A stretch of DNA of 64,000 nucleotides from the NCBI RefSeq assembly GCF_019175385.1, contig NC_083344.1, positions 60,946,782-61,010,781 on the forward strand, in the 5' to 3' direction. Made by a program: the position numbers and the translations under genes. The stretch's first letter is position 1. Each line of letters opens with the position of its first letter. This DNA comes from Lycium barbarum. Its lineage: Eukaryota; Streptophyta; Magnoliopsida; Solanales; Solanaceae. Shown here in pieces: positions 1 through 9,430 of the stretch. A model generated the notes under the pieces. That model saw only the letters and a program-made list of their open reading frames with translations, was not told where the DNA came from and did not search any database.

Positions 1-332
1 TATTTACACGTGCCCCACTTATAACATGGGCCAATTAAAATTGGCCATGTTCTAGTGGGGCCCACTCAGCCCACTAATGACTTGGTTAAACTTAATTAGG
101 CTAATTAATCCTTAATTAATCACTAATCCCCACTTAATAATCTAATCATGGTTAATCAATCCCTAATCTCCACTAATATTTCTATACCAAATAAATTTTA
201 TAAGCAATTCGTGTACTAATTAAAATCGGGGATTTAAAAGTCTCTATCTCATATCTCAAAATGATCTTGTCTTTAAACTTATCTCGTTTAGTTTAAAAAT
301 ATTCCAATGTACAAAAAATACGGGATATAACA
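1..332 (-). repeat. LTR fragment, family E type (window-truncated)
   Basis: The sequence closely follows the 5'-end portion (in element sense) of the element E LTRs at about 36540-36875 and 46500-46797. It includes the blocks around 'ccccacttaataatctaatcat' (split here by small changes) and the terminal 'gggatataaca'. On the plus strand the LTR ends with CA at 331-332, so the element lies on the minus strand. The rest lies outside the window, so solo LTR and complete element cannot be told apart. The next five bases, gatat, are the expected target-site duplicate. Confidence 0.8.
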
Positions 333-1163
333 GATATGGGGAAAGGTGAGGCGTTATATACGCATAACCACCTGATCAGTTAGTATATTATAATATCGTC
401 CCGGACGCGGGATATATGGATAAATGGATCGGGCCGTTCGTTCCGCGGCAATATATATATATATTTATATATAATGATGATATGATATATGGATCGGGCT
501 GCACGTTCCGCAGAAATATAAAATATTTATGAATTGGGCTGCACGTTCTACAACACTATTATTTATATATATATGAGGAATGTTTTTTTAAAAGAAAGCT
601 AAGCATGCATGGTATCTGCTTTATGAGGCAATCAGATGTACAGGTTATCTTTATCTCATGTTATGTTCTATATTTTTTATTATGTTGTTATTCATGCCTT
701 ACATATTCAGTACATTATTCGTACTGACGTCCTTTCTTGTGGACACTGCGTTCATGCCTGCAGGTAGACAGGTACACGGATTTGACCGGTAGGTGATTTA
801 TCAGCGGATTCTCAGGAGCACTCCACTTACTTAGGAGCTGCAGTCTATTGGTATTGGTCCTTATGGTCACTTGTATTCTATGTAGAGGCTCATAGACATG
901 TGTGTATAGTTAGACATTTCATAACCTACTGGTCCATATCATTGTATAACATTTTAGAAGCCTTGTCGGCTAGTGATGATGGACATAACTGTTGAAGATT
1001 ATATAGAGATGTGCCGTTATATTGTGATATATTTCCTTACACATCATGATATCCAGGAGCTATCTTTATGGTCTACCCAGAAATGTTTATGAGATGTATG
1101 TTTAGAGGTGCTCGGTGTGTTAGCTCCAGGTGCCCGTCATGGCGCTCTGGTTGGGTCGTGACA
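333..1163 (+). repeat. 3' part of a plus-strand LTR (family F)
   Basis: This is the 3' portion of a Tekay-type LTR. It holds the conserved 'cagtac' N7 'gtactg' hairpin at 708-726, the block ending in a CAG before 'gtagacagg' near 760-772, and the LTR terminus 'gggtcgtgaca' at 1153-1163. Its 5' portion is missing because the LTR at 1-332 interrupts it. There is no tRNA-Met primer-binding site after 1163, so it is either a solo LTR or the downstream LTR of an element that starts outside the window. Confidence 0.75.
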
Positions 1164-1624
1164 TTGTTAGTGTACTAAACAGAGTGGGTGCGTCTGGTGC
1201 CCTTGGTGGCAAAAAGAAAAGAGAAGGTGTAGCCTATGTCTCTCGAACTACCAGCCCAAAAAGCCGGGGAAAAGAGATGACCCACAAAAATTCGGACAAC
1301 TACCAATCACCTCCACCAACAAACTATATAACTACTTCATCCCAATGTCTGTGTGCTACGTACAACCCGACTACCAAGCTCCACAACCAAATTATCAAAT
1401 ACCAGCACCAAGCAACCGAGGTCCACGACCAAATTATCGAATGCCACACCCAATAACCAAGTTCCGCAAAACCAGACTTTCCAAAACCAGCATCCTCCAG
1501 CAAACTATGAAGCACCCCAAAGAAAACCCATTAGAGCATTAACTCCTTTGCCGGAATCAAGGACTAGTTTATTTGCCAAGCTAAGAGACGCCGGGCGAAT
1601 AACCACTTTTCCACCAAAACCTGC
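1164..1624 (+). pseudogene. Tat/Ogre-like retrotransposon gag fragment
   Basis: Two overlapping frames give a Pro/Gln/Asn/Tyr-rich stretch (for example PNYQIPAPSNRGPRPNYRMP, from 1345) followed in another frame by RKPIRALTPLPESRTSLFAK and RDAGRITTFPPKP. That layout, a QxPP-rich linker and then a 'tPLpESrtxLfxkLxxAGxI' block, is what I associate with gag of the Tat/Ogre Ty3/gypsy lineage, just ahead of its zinc-knuckle region. At least one frameshift separates the halves and there is no start, knuckle or downstream pol. It lies between the end of LTR F and a minus LTR scrap, so it is probably older DNA into which F inserted. Assignment is from motif memory, not a search. Confidence 0.5.
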
Positions 1625-2082
1625 ATGTCAGTACGAATAACAACATAATAAAAGTAGGAAAAAAGCATGAGATAAGAGAAATAACCTGTACATCTGATTG
1701 CCTCTTAAGGCTGATATCGTGCATGCTTAGCTTTTTAAAATAAAATATTTTCGTACATATATAATATAAGTTTTAGTGCTGCGGAAGTGCAGCCCGATGC
1801 ATAAATGTTAGTGCTGCGGAACGTGCAGCCCGATTCATATATTGTATCATCCCGCGTCCGGGGTATCCAGCGTCTGGGGTATCATCATAACCTGCCTACT
1901 GCAGTGGTGTGCACATCTACGTGCCTACCCGGTAACCTATAGCGTGACGCGGTATGAGAAAATACATACATATATATAAAGAATGCATGAGAGCCTAAAT
2001 AAAAGCTATAAATCTATCGGAGTGACGTAAGGTTGGTAACCTCAGATTGTCATTATGGAATCATCATCATCATCACCATATC
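1625..2082 (-). repeat. Internal LTR fragment, family F, minus strand
   Basis: It starts inside the LTR at 'cagtacgaata' (1630) without a terminus. It carries the reverse complement of blocks seen in the plus LTR at 333-1163, including 'gctgcggaacgtgcagccc' (about 1812-1830) and 'cccgcgtccggggtatcc' (about 1852). Neither LTR end is present. It joins the gag scrap at 1625 without a TSD, which suggests illegitimate recombination. Confidence 0.7.
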
Positions 2083-2732
2083 TGTCACGATCGAACCGAA
2101 GGGCCATGACGGGCACCCAGAGCTAATCTACCGAGTACCTCTTATCCTACATCTCATAATCATATCTAGGTGAGCCACACGACTAACTCATAATTATCAC
2201 GAATTGAAAGGAGACAAGTTCCATCGAACGTAGACACATCTATCTAAACATCGTTAATTACGCTCATAAATACAAGCCGACAAGGCTATCAAAATGATAT
2301 ACAAAATATAAGCCAAGGCCATGGATATCTAGCTAGGTACATCTGTCTACGAGCCTCTACATGGAGTATGTGACATCAAAAAGACGGGGTAGGGCCCCGC
2401 CATGCCCATATATATACAAAAAGAATAATACCAACTACTGCAGCTCCGGATCAAAAGGAGCATTTCTATGCAATCATTGACGAAGCAGCTTAAAGGTCTG
2501 GTATGTCCCCCTATCTACCTGCGGGCATGAACGCAGTGTCCACAAACAAAAGGACATCAATACGAACAATGTACTGAGTACGTAAGGCATGAATAGTAAC
2601 ATAATGAAAGCATGAAGAGAACATAAGATAAAGAGAGACATTTATACCTCATTACGCTTCTTAAGATGATTGTTAAGGAAACTTAACCTTTTTCTTGGGA
2701 AAACATTTTATACCTATACATATACTATACCA
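2083..2732 (-). repeat. 3'-end LTR fragment, minus strand
   Basis: It begins with the LTR 3' terminus in reverse (tgtcacgatcgaac, 2083) and runs through 'tacctgcgggcatgaacgcag' (2518-2538, hairpin block) and 'caatgtactgag' (2567-2578). It loses similarity before the integrase fragment that starts near 2733. No 5' LTR end is visible. The boundary at 2732 is approximate. Confidence 0.65.
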
Positions 2733-3449
2733 TACCGTAAGTATAATTCTATATGGGTAATTGTGGATAGACTTACAAAGTCAGCTCATTTTCTACCAGT
2801 CAGAACTACGTACTCAGCTGAAGATTATGCAAAGCTTTATGTCAAAGAGATAGTCGACTCCTTAGTGTTCCAGTATCTGTTATTTTTGATAGAGTAGAAC
2901 AGTTTATAGCTAATTTCTGGAAATCTTTCCAAGAAGGTTTGGGGAATCAGGTGAGTCTTAGTGTACATTTCATCCACAGACTGATGGACAAGCGGAGTGC
3001 ACCATTCAGACTCTCGAGGATATGCTACGGGCATGTGTGTTAGATTTTGGAAGTAGCTGGGATGATCACTTACCACTTATAGAGTTCTCTTACAATAATA
3101 GTTATCATTCTAGCATTCAAATGGCTCCGTATGAGGCTCTATATGGACGAAAGTATAGATCACCAATTGGATAGTTCGAAGTGGGATAAACTAAGTTAAT
3201 AGGGCCAGATCTGATCTAGCAAGCCATAGAGAAGGTCAAGCTTATTCAGGATCGATTATTGACAACTCAGAGTCGTCAAAAATCTAATGTAGATAATCGC
3301 CGACGAGACTTAGAGTTCCAAGTTAATGACTGGGTATTCTTGAAGGTGTAGCCGATGAAGGGCATCATGAGATTTGGTAAAAAGAGCAAGATTAGCCCTT
3401 GGTACGTTGGGCCTTACAAGATTGCATGCAAGATAGGCCAGGTGGCTTA
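2733..3449 (+). pseudogene. Element C integrase remnant, part 1 (catalytic core to C-terminal domain)
   Basis: Translation gives YNSIWVIVDRLTKSAHFLPV, then AEDYAKLYVKEIV, an [13 protein letters not shown] stretch, [13 protein letters not shown] and GVMRFGKKSK-like residues. These are the integrase core and the GPY-like C-terminal region of a Tekay-type pol. The frame is decayed by a stop near 2895, TGG-to-TAG and other stops between about 3170 and 3222, a stop near 3349, and small indels. It ends at the V-A-Y of 'GQVAY' because element B inserted there; the reading resumes at 29303. No LTR of this element is visible. Confidence 0.8.
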
Positions 3450-5678
3450 TGTCACGACCCGACCAGGGGGCCATGACGGGTACTCGGAGCTAGCCTATCG
3501 AGCACCACTTGCCACACTTCTTCTAAACTATCTCGGTGGACCACTTTTCTAATTATCAAATAACTCCACCTGAATAAACGCCATTCTCAAAATAAAACTC
3601 ATTGTGAAGCAATCTTTGATTCCACCTCAAACATTTGTATAAACAAGTCTGCAAGGCTACAAAAGAATATGCAGAATATACACTAATAAAGTCATGAAAT
3701 ATCTACTATCCACACATGTTTACGAGCCTCTAACTGAAGTACTGAAAGTCATGAGGATGGAACAGGACCCCGCCATGCCCTAAATGTGCACACAAAAGAA
3801 TATACCAATAAACGGCAACTCCAAAGTAGTGGAGTGCTCCTATAAATATGCAGATAAAGCTCCTAAGGATCTGGATCGTCTCCCTGTCTACCTGCAGGCA
3901 TGAACGCAACGTCCACAAAAGAAAGGACGTCAGTACGAACATTGTACTGAGTATGTAAGTCATCAATAAGAACATAATAAAGAAATAGAGAAACATGAGA
4001 TAAAGAGATAACCTGTAACTGATTGCCTCTTAAGGCGGAACCATGCATGCTAACTTTTACCTTTTAAAACAACATCATCACATATATATAAACTGCCCGA
4101 CCATGTAGGTACGGTGTAAGCATCATTAGCCCACGTCCGGGCCTCCCATCTCATGCCGCCCACTAGTGGTGACTGCCCGACCAACTAGGCACGGTGTTAT
4201 TATCCATAACCCGCCCACTACGCTCACCGTAGTGGTGTCTGCCGGGCCAACTACGCCCGGTGTAATCATACATAAAAATATGCATGCATAAGAGCCCAAT
4301 TAAAAGCTACAATTCTATCGGAGTGACGTAAGGTCGGTGACCTCTGATTTATATTATGGGATAAGCACCATCACTATATCTCACCCCCAAGGAGCAATTC
4401 ATAAGGTGAGATCAATAACAATGAAAAAAAATCAAGGGATTCATGGAATAGATCAATAATCTCATAATGACATCACAATCATAAGCCTTGGAACTTCTAG
4501 TATTAAAATCATCATTATCATGTACATCATAGAAAACATCTCATCATTGGTATAATAAGAAACTTTTTAAGAATCATAAACTTCTAACTTTTGGGCATAA
4601 AGAAGTTATGGAAAATGTGGATAGAATCATAACATAGGAATCATGCCTTTGAAAGAAAGGGACTAGCCTTAACATACCTTCACGTCTCCTTAACGACTAA
4701 ACGTTCTCCTCTAAAGCTCGCGACTCTGCATTCAAGAGAATTCGTACTAATGTTAGGTCATTAAAAGCACAATTAACCTTAAACTAAAGTAACTAAGAGC
4801 TAACGGAATTTGGGCTGCACTTCCTTTGTTTCATCAGCTTTCTCCATATAATAAACAACTCCTAAACATCAATAGAAACATCTGTAATATCATAATCAAG
4901 AGGATTCTTTCAAATTAAACATCGTCCAATCCTCAAAACTCCTTTTCGAGGTCATCCATAATAATAGTTACAACACGACACCATATTCACTTACATACAA
5001 TACTTTCTTAACATCATTAGTACCACCCACAACAAGATTATACTCGTGGCATACTAAGAATCATGGCTCAAGTTAGTTTACTACTCAAAAATATCATTAA
5101 ATCTATAGTTGAGCTTCATCTCCAACTTTCTTCCCTCATCTAAGTTATTCAACAACCAAATACTCTTAATAGCATGAAATAAATGTAAAACTCACCTTTT
5201 ATTGTACAAGGATGAACTTTGGATTAATGAATCTCACTTGAATGAAACTCCAACTTCAACACCAAAGGAAATCTCAAATTCTACAAGCCCTGGAAAGTCT
5301 CCCCACTTGATTCTTCTGATTCCTAGTATTTACTCTTTGAGTTCTCTTGGGTTTGGGTTAATATGACAGGGGGAATGTTCTAGAGCCTTCAAGATTTGGG
5401 GAAAATGTGGGATATGAATTAAATGAACACGGGTCATCTATATATAAAAAGAGAAAAATCTTGAAAAAAATGACCTGACCCGATTATATGGCCACTTATA
5501 CGGTTCATATAAATTATACGGTCCGTATAAGTGGTCGTATACTCCCACCAGGGATTAACCCTTCTCTGGAATGGTTATACGGACCGTATAAGTGGTCGTA
5601 CAACCCAATTTTTTCGAACTTGGTCTCGTTGATTCGTTTAACTCCCAATCCTTGTGGAACATTCTTGGCACTTATATA
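3450..5678 (-). repeat. Element B 3' LTR, outer part
   Basis: It starts with TGTCACGACCCGACC and matches LTR3 (26796 onward) throughout. It carries the CAGTAC/GTACTG hairpin (3931-3949), an intron-like acceptor at 3892 and donor at 4677 (minus sense), and palindromes TTATACGGTCCGTATAA (5514-5530) and TTATACGGACCGTATAA (5575-5591). It is broken at 5678 by element A and resumes at 15600. The reconstructed length is about 2505 bp, matching LTR3 at 2507 bp. Confidence 0.88.
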
Positions 5679-5860
5679 TGTTATACCTCGGAACTTTGGG
5701 TTGCTGAGCGAAGAAGGGACTAATGTAAGTTAAGGTGAACATGATGTCCCTACAAGTAAGAAGGGATACTTAATAATTCTAATTAAGATTCCAAAGAAGT
5801 TAAAGGCAAGGGAGAAAAGCTCGTTAAATGAAACTTCACCGCAGTTTTATGAAAGGGGGG

Positions 5861-6100
5861 TTCGACGGTCGTTCTTTGTACCGTCGAATGAGTCGACGCC
5901 CCGTCAACTGCGTCGTAAATTTTAGCTGGAGCAAAGACCCTTTGACGAACAGGTCGACGCTCCGTTGATCAGTTCGACGAACCGTCATTCTCACCGTCGA
6001 ATGAAAGGAAATGACAGATTGATCACTGGAAATTTAACGACTTTGACGCCTAGATCAACGCTCCGTCGATCCAATCGACGCTCCGTCGATCGCACCGTAC
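5861..6100 (+). promoter_or_regulatory. U3 palindrome cluster, element A
   Basis: This is a run of CpG-rich inverted units built on TCGACG-N-CCGTCGA. One unit is ATCGACG-CTC-CGTCGAT at 6074-6090. The cluster ends about 30 bp before the TATA box. The same position in other families of this window holds ACGGNCCGT palindromes with different arms. Binding-site or silencing-target roles are inference. Confidence 0.55.
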
Positions 6101-6130
6101 ATCTCAGTCGGGACTGATTTCATGAATTAA

Positions 6131-6136
6131 TATAAG
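6131..6136 (+). promoter_or_regulatory. Putative TATA box, element A 5' LTR
   Basis: TATAAG lies in 'attaatataagacccctcc', 452 bp into the LTR, and is followed by a pyrimidine-rich stretch (about 6141-6183). The copy in the 3' LTR is at 13681. If correct, U3 is only about 0.45 kb and roughly 1.9 kb of each LTR is transcribed as R plus U5. Confidence 0.5.
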
Positions 6137-6384
6137 ACCCCTCCATCATTTTATTTCATTTCATCTTCCACTCTTTTCTCTCCAAGAACTCTCTAGAACC
6201 TTCTCCACCATTCATCCACAAGAAATCAAGGGGAAAACCTTAGTCAACTACAGCAAATCCGTGTAATGAAGTGTATGAAACCCATTAAAAGTTCATCTAA
6301 GCCAAGAAAACTCAAGAGAATTGAGTTACGATTTTGCTGCAAGAAGAGAAGCTCCACTGGAGTATTGTTCATCCATCATCTAAG

Positions 6385-7627
6385 GTGAGTTTTATCACCC
6401 TTTTTATATGGTGTGAGTGGTTGAAAGTTGTAACACTTGGATTGTGGAAAGACATAGAAATTGGGTCATGAATATGTGAATAGTGTCAGTATTGAGTAGT
6501 AGTTTGGGGTGGATGATGAATATTGGTATGTTATGATTGTAAATGTGTTATGTACGACATCTAGAATATGGAATAATTATTATTTGTGAAAAAGTGCAAT
6601 AATGAATTATGACCATAGTTGTGGAGAAATCAAAGAGAAATGGTGAATTGTGGGAAGTGTAGGTAAATGATGATTGTTGTTGCTATATTGTGAATGCTGT
6701 TATTAACATTTGGGAGTTGATATAGAATGTGGGAAAAGTAGTATAAACAAAGGAAGTGCTGCCCAATTTTCCCTAGAAATAGTGAAATATTCCTATAGCC
6801 GAGTAACTAATGTCAATGCGATTCCTCTTGAAGGTAGAAACGTGGGCACCAAAGGAAACCAAGCGAACGATAGATTAGTCAAGCGCAAAAGGTATGTGAG
6901 GCTAGTCCTTTCCTTATATGGCATGAATCCTATAGTATGACTTTCTTTCTTCTCCATGAATCTCTTAAGTTCCGAAAAGATATGAACCGATATCCCTAAT
7001 TAGCTACACAAGGTAATGAGTTAAAGTATAGAAGTTCTAGATGTTCATGATATGATGTTCCTAAAACGTCCATGATGTCATTATTTCTTACACTCACCTC
7101 ATATACTATTCCCTTCAAGGTGAGGCAGGATGTTAATGAGTGCTCCATAAGGAAATAGGGGGATCACGACCATACGTCACCCCGATAAAGCATAGTTGTC
7201 TTTGAGTCTTTATGCATGCACTATGATGAGTATACTATGATGATGAGATAACACCGCGACTAATTGGCCGGGCAGTCACCGCAAAGGCGGGCAGCTATAC
7301 ACCATGGCAGATGGCATGGGCATACACCACTAGTGGGCGGCATGAGATGATACCCCGGACGCGGGAGGCCTGGACGCAGGCTCATGATTATCACACCGAT
7401 CTGATATGGACGGCCAGTTTATATATATTTATGCATATGTGATATGATGATTACTATGAGTACGCTAGCATGTATCACTCCTTTTCCATTTGACATTCAG
7501 ATACAGATGTTCCTTATTGATGCTTCCTTTACTTCATTGATGTGATATTATTGTTTATGCCTCTCATACTCAGTACAATGTTCGTACTGACGTCCGTTTT
7601 CTTTGGACGCTGTGTTCATGCCCATAG
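6385..7627 (+). other. Candidate spliced leader inside LTR A (two introns, 58-nt microexon)
   Basis: Intron 1 would be 6385-6833: CTAAG/GTGAGTTTT, then a TAACTAAT branch-like site and CTCTTGAAG/G. The microexon would be 6834-6891. Intron 2 would be 6892-7627: AAAAG/GTATGTG to CCCATAG/GTAGACAGG. The same signals in the same order occur in solo LTR D (30146-30596, microexon 30597-30653, intron 30654-31436). Inferred from motifs and conservation only. Confidence 0.4.
7571..7609 (+). other. Conserved LTR double hairpin (element A copy)
   Basis: Stem 1 is CAGTAC (7571-7576) with GTACTG (7584-7589). Stem 2 is CGTCC (7591-7595) with GGACG (7605-7609) around a pyrimidine loop, GTTTTCTTT. Equivalent structures occur in nearly all LTRs here. 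In family E stem 2 is CCCCC/GGGGG, a paired change. Confidence 0.6.
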
Positions 7628-8073
7628 GTAGACAGGGTGGTGATCTTGCTCCAGACTCATAGGAGCTATTAGCTGCTTGAGAGCACTCCATTGTTTTGGA
7701 GGTGCTTATGGTTATCCTTTTTTGTATACATGTATATTTTGGGCACGACAGGGTCCTGTCCCGTCCATATGTCTAGCACTCTAGTAGAGGCTCGTAGATA
7801 CGCAGTGTGGGTAAAATGGTCTCACGAGGTTGCTACCATGCATATATATATATATATATGTATATACTATTTCAATGACCAAAAGGCTTGTGCATATAAA
7901 AGCATTTGTGTCTTCGAATGAAAGATAGTTTTCTTATAACTTGAGTATGATTTTGATAAAAGGACGTTGAATGAGTATGATAAGAAGTAGAATATGATAA
8001 GAAGTAGAATGAGGGGTGCTCGGTGGCTAGCCCCGGGTACCTGTCGCGGCCCCTGGTCGGGTCGTGACAGAAG

Positions 8074-8085
8074 TGGTATCAGAGT
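8074..8085 (+). other. Primer-binding site, element A (tRNA-iMet)
   Basis: TGGTATCAGAGT lies four bases after the LTR end and matches the complement of the plant initiator tRNA-Met 3' end (TGGTATCAGAGC) except for the last base. It primes minus-strand DNA synthesis. Confidence 0.85.
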
Positions 8086-8274
8086 AGTTCAGTCCTAGAA
8101 AGTGTCTACGAGCCGTGACTAGTAGAGTCTTGTTTATGTGGTGTTGCGCGCCACGCTAATAAATAAGAGGTTGCAGGGCATTTAGGAAAATGACCATCTT
8201 TCTTCTTATGAGATCGTGCGATAGAGCCGTATATAAGATTTTACCCTCCCTAATAGTGTGTTGTGATTTCAGAA

Positions 8275-9430
8275 ATGCCGCCAAAGGAAAAAGCTACAGC
8301 CGCCCAGAAGGGCAAGACCACGACAAACAAGCGAGTAGTAAGAGAGCCGCCAACGGATATAGAAGAAGGCGAATCACATAATGAGGCCTTATCTAATACT
8401 TCCTCCACCCCGCCTAATGTGGAAGAACAAAGAGGAGCTCCAGATCTATTCCCTCTATCAGTTGCTTTGGGTTAACAAATGACCGAGGCCATACATCTAT
8501 TGACACAGTTGGTTACCGCTCAGGCACTGCGGCAGAAAACAGGCCCAAGGATCGATCAGCCAGTACCAGAGCCCATGATTTTATGAGTCTAAATCCTTCG
8601 GAGTTTTTCGGGTCAAAGCCGGATGAAGAATCGTAAGGTTTCATTGATGAGATGTTGAGAACGTTGAGGATTGTCCATGCCTCCGGGATGTGGCAGTATT
8701 ATGGTATAATAACTAGGTCTTATCAAGAGGAGAGAATGCGCCTCTTTCGGTTTGGCAAGAATTCGTCGATGCCTTCATCCGCCATTATTTGCCACCTGAG
8801 GTCCGCCGAGCTAGAGCGGACAAATTTCTAAATTTGAAGTAAGGGAATATGAGTGCCCGGGAGTATAGCCTGCAATTTAATTCCTTGGCTAGGTATGCCC
8901 TTACTATGGTGGCCGATATGGGAGATAGGGTGCACAGGTTTGTGAGTGGCTTGGGGCCACATTTGTTCAAGGACTGCTTGACGGCTTCTCTACAAGAAGG
9001 GATGGATATTTCCCGAATACAAGCCCATGCCCAGAACTTAGAGGGACGACAGCCACTACCAAGAGGTGATCGTGATATTGATAGAAGACAAAGCAAGAGG
9101 GCCAGATCTATGGGGGCATGTAGTGATTATAGAGGGGGATCGAGGCAGACTTATTCCCAACATTCAGGCCAGTCGGTGACTAGTGCACCTCCTCGATTCA
9201 CGGGTAGGAGATTTGATCGCTCCTTTCGTTCAGGACCAGGTCAGAGTTCGAGGGTCTCGGATTCTCAGTTCAGGGAAGATTACAGTCAGAGGAGACCCTC
9301 AGTACCGCGATGCAGCCAGTGCGGTAGACTACATTCCGGATAGTGTCGCCAAGGTTCGGATGCTTGCTATACCTGTGGCCAGGTTGGGCATATGATGCGA
9401 GGCTGCCCGTTAACGAGCGGTAGAGTGGGG
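8275..9430 (+). pseudogene. gag: Element A gag (capsid/nucleocapsid), broken
   Basis: The chosen start is the ATG at 8275 (MPPKEKATAAQKGK), which matches gag starts of the other elements and sits three bases after a TTTCAG acceptor-like signal. The N-terminal linker is Glu/Pro/Thr-rich. The capsid region (MSAREYSLQFNSLARYA and onward) lies at 8849-9050, and a CCHC knuckle C-x2-C-x4-H-x4-C ([14 protein letters not shown]) at 9365-9406. Damage: CAA-to-TAA at about 8473, a deletion of about 35 nt near 8685 that removes the conserved ESVELASYRLR segment, and a stop in the first cysteine motif near 9341. Gag would package the RNA in the cytoplasmic particle. Confidence 0.85.

Larger units (their letters stand above)
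5679..8069 (+). repeat. Element A 5' LTR (2391 bp)
   Basis: It runs from TGTTATACCTCGG to GGTCGGGTCGTGACA and is followed at once by the PBS. It is closely similar to the 3' LTR (13271-15594). Visible differences include extra copies of the 'cgacgctccgtcgat' unit at about 6056-6090 and a duplicated 'gataagaagtagaat' at about 7979-8009. It contains a TATA box at 6131, AAG/GT donor-like signals at 6384/6385 and 6891/6892, and the double hairpin at 7571-7609. Confidence 0.92.

Noticed and set aside
2083..2732. Joining 1625-2082 and 2083-2732 as one minus-strand LTR
   Set aside because: The order of LTR parts is wrong: the middle part precedes the 3' end. They must be separate fragments or a rearranged copy.
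6710..6940. 76-codon ORF present in both LTRs of element A (also 14260-14490)
   Set aside because: The two copies are identical by descent as LTRs. The ORF crosses the putative microexon and donor, has no motif, and is not kept as an ORF in families D or J.
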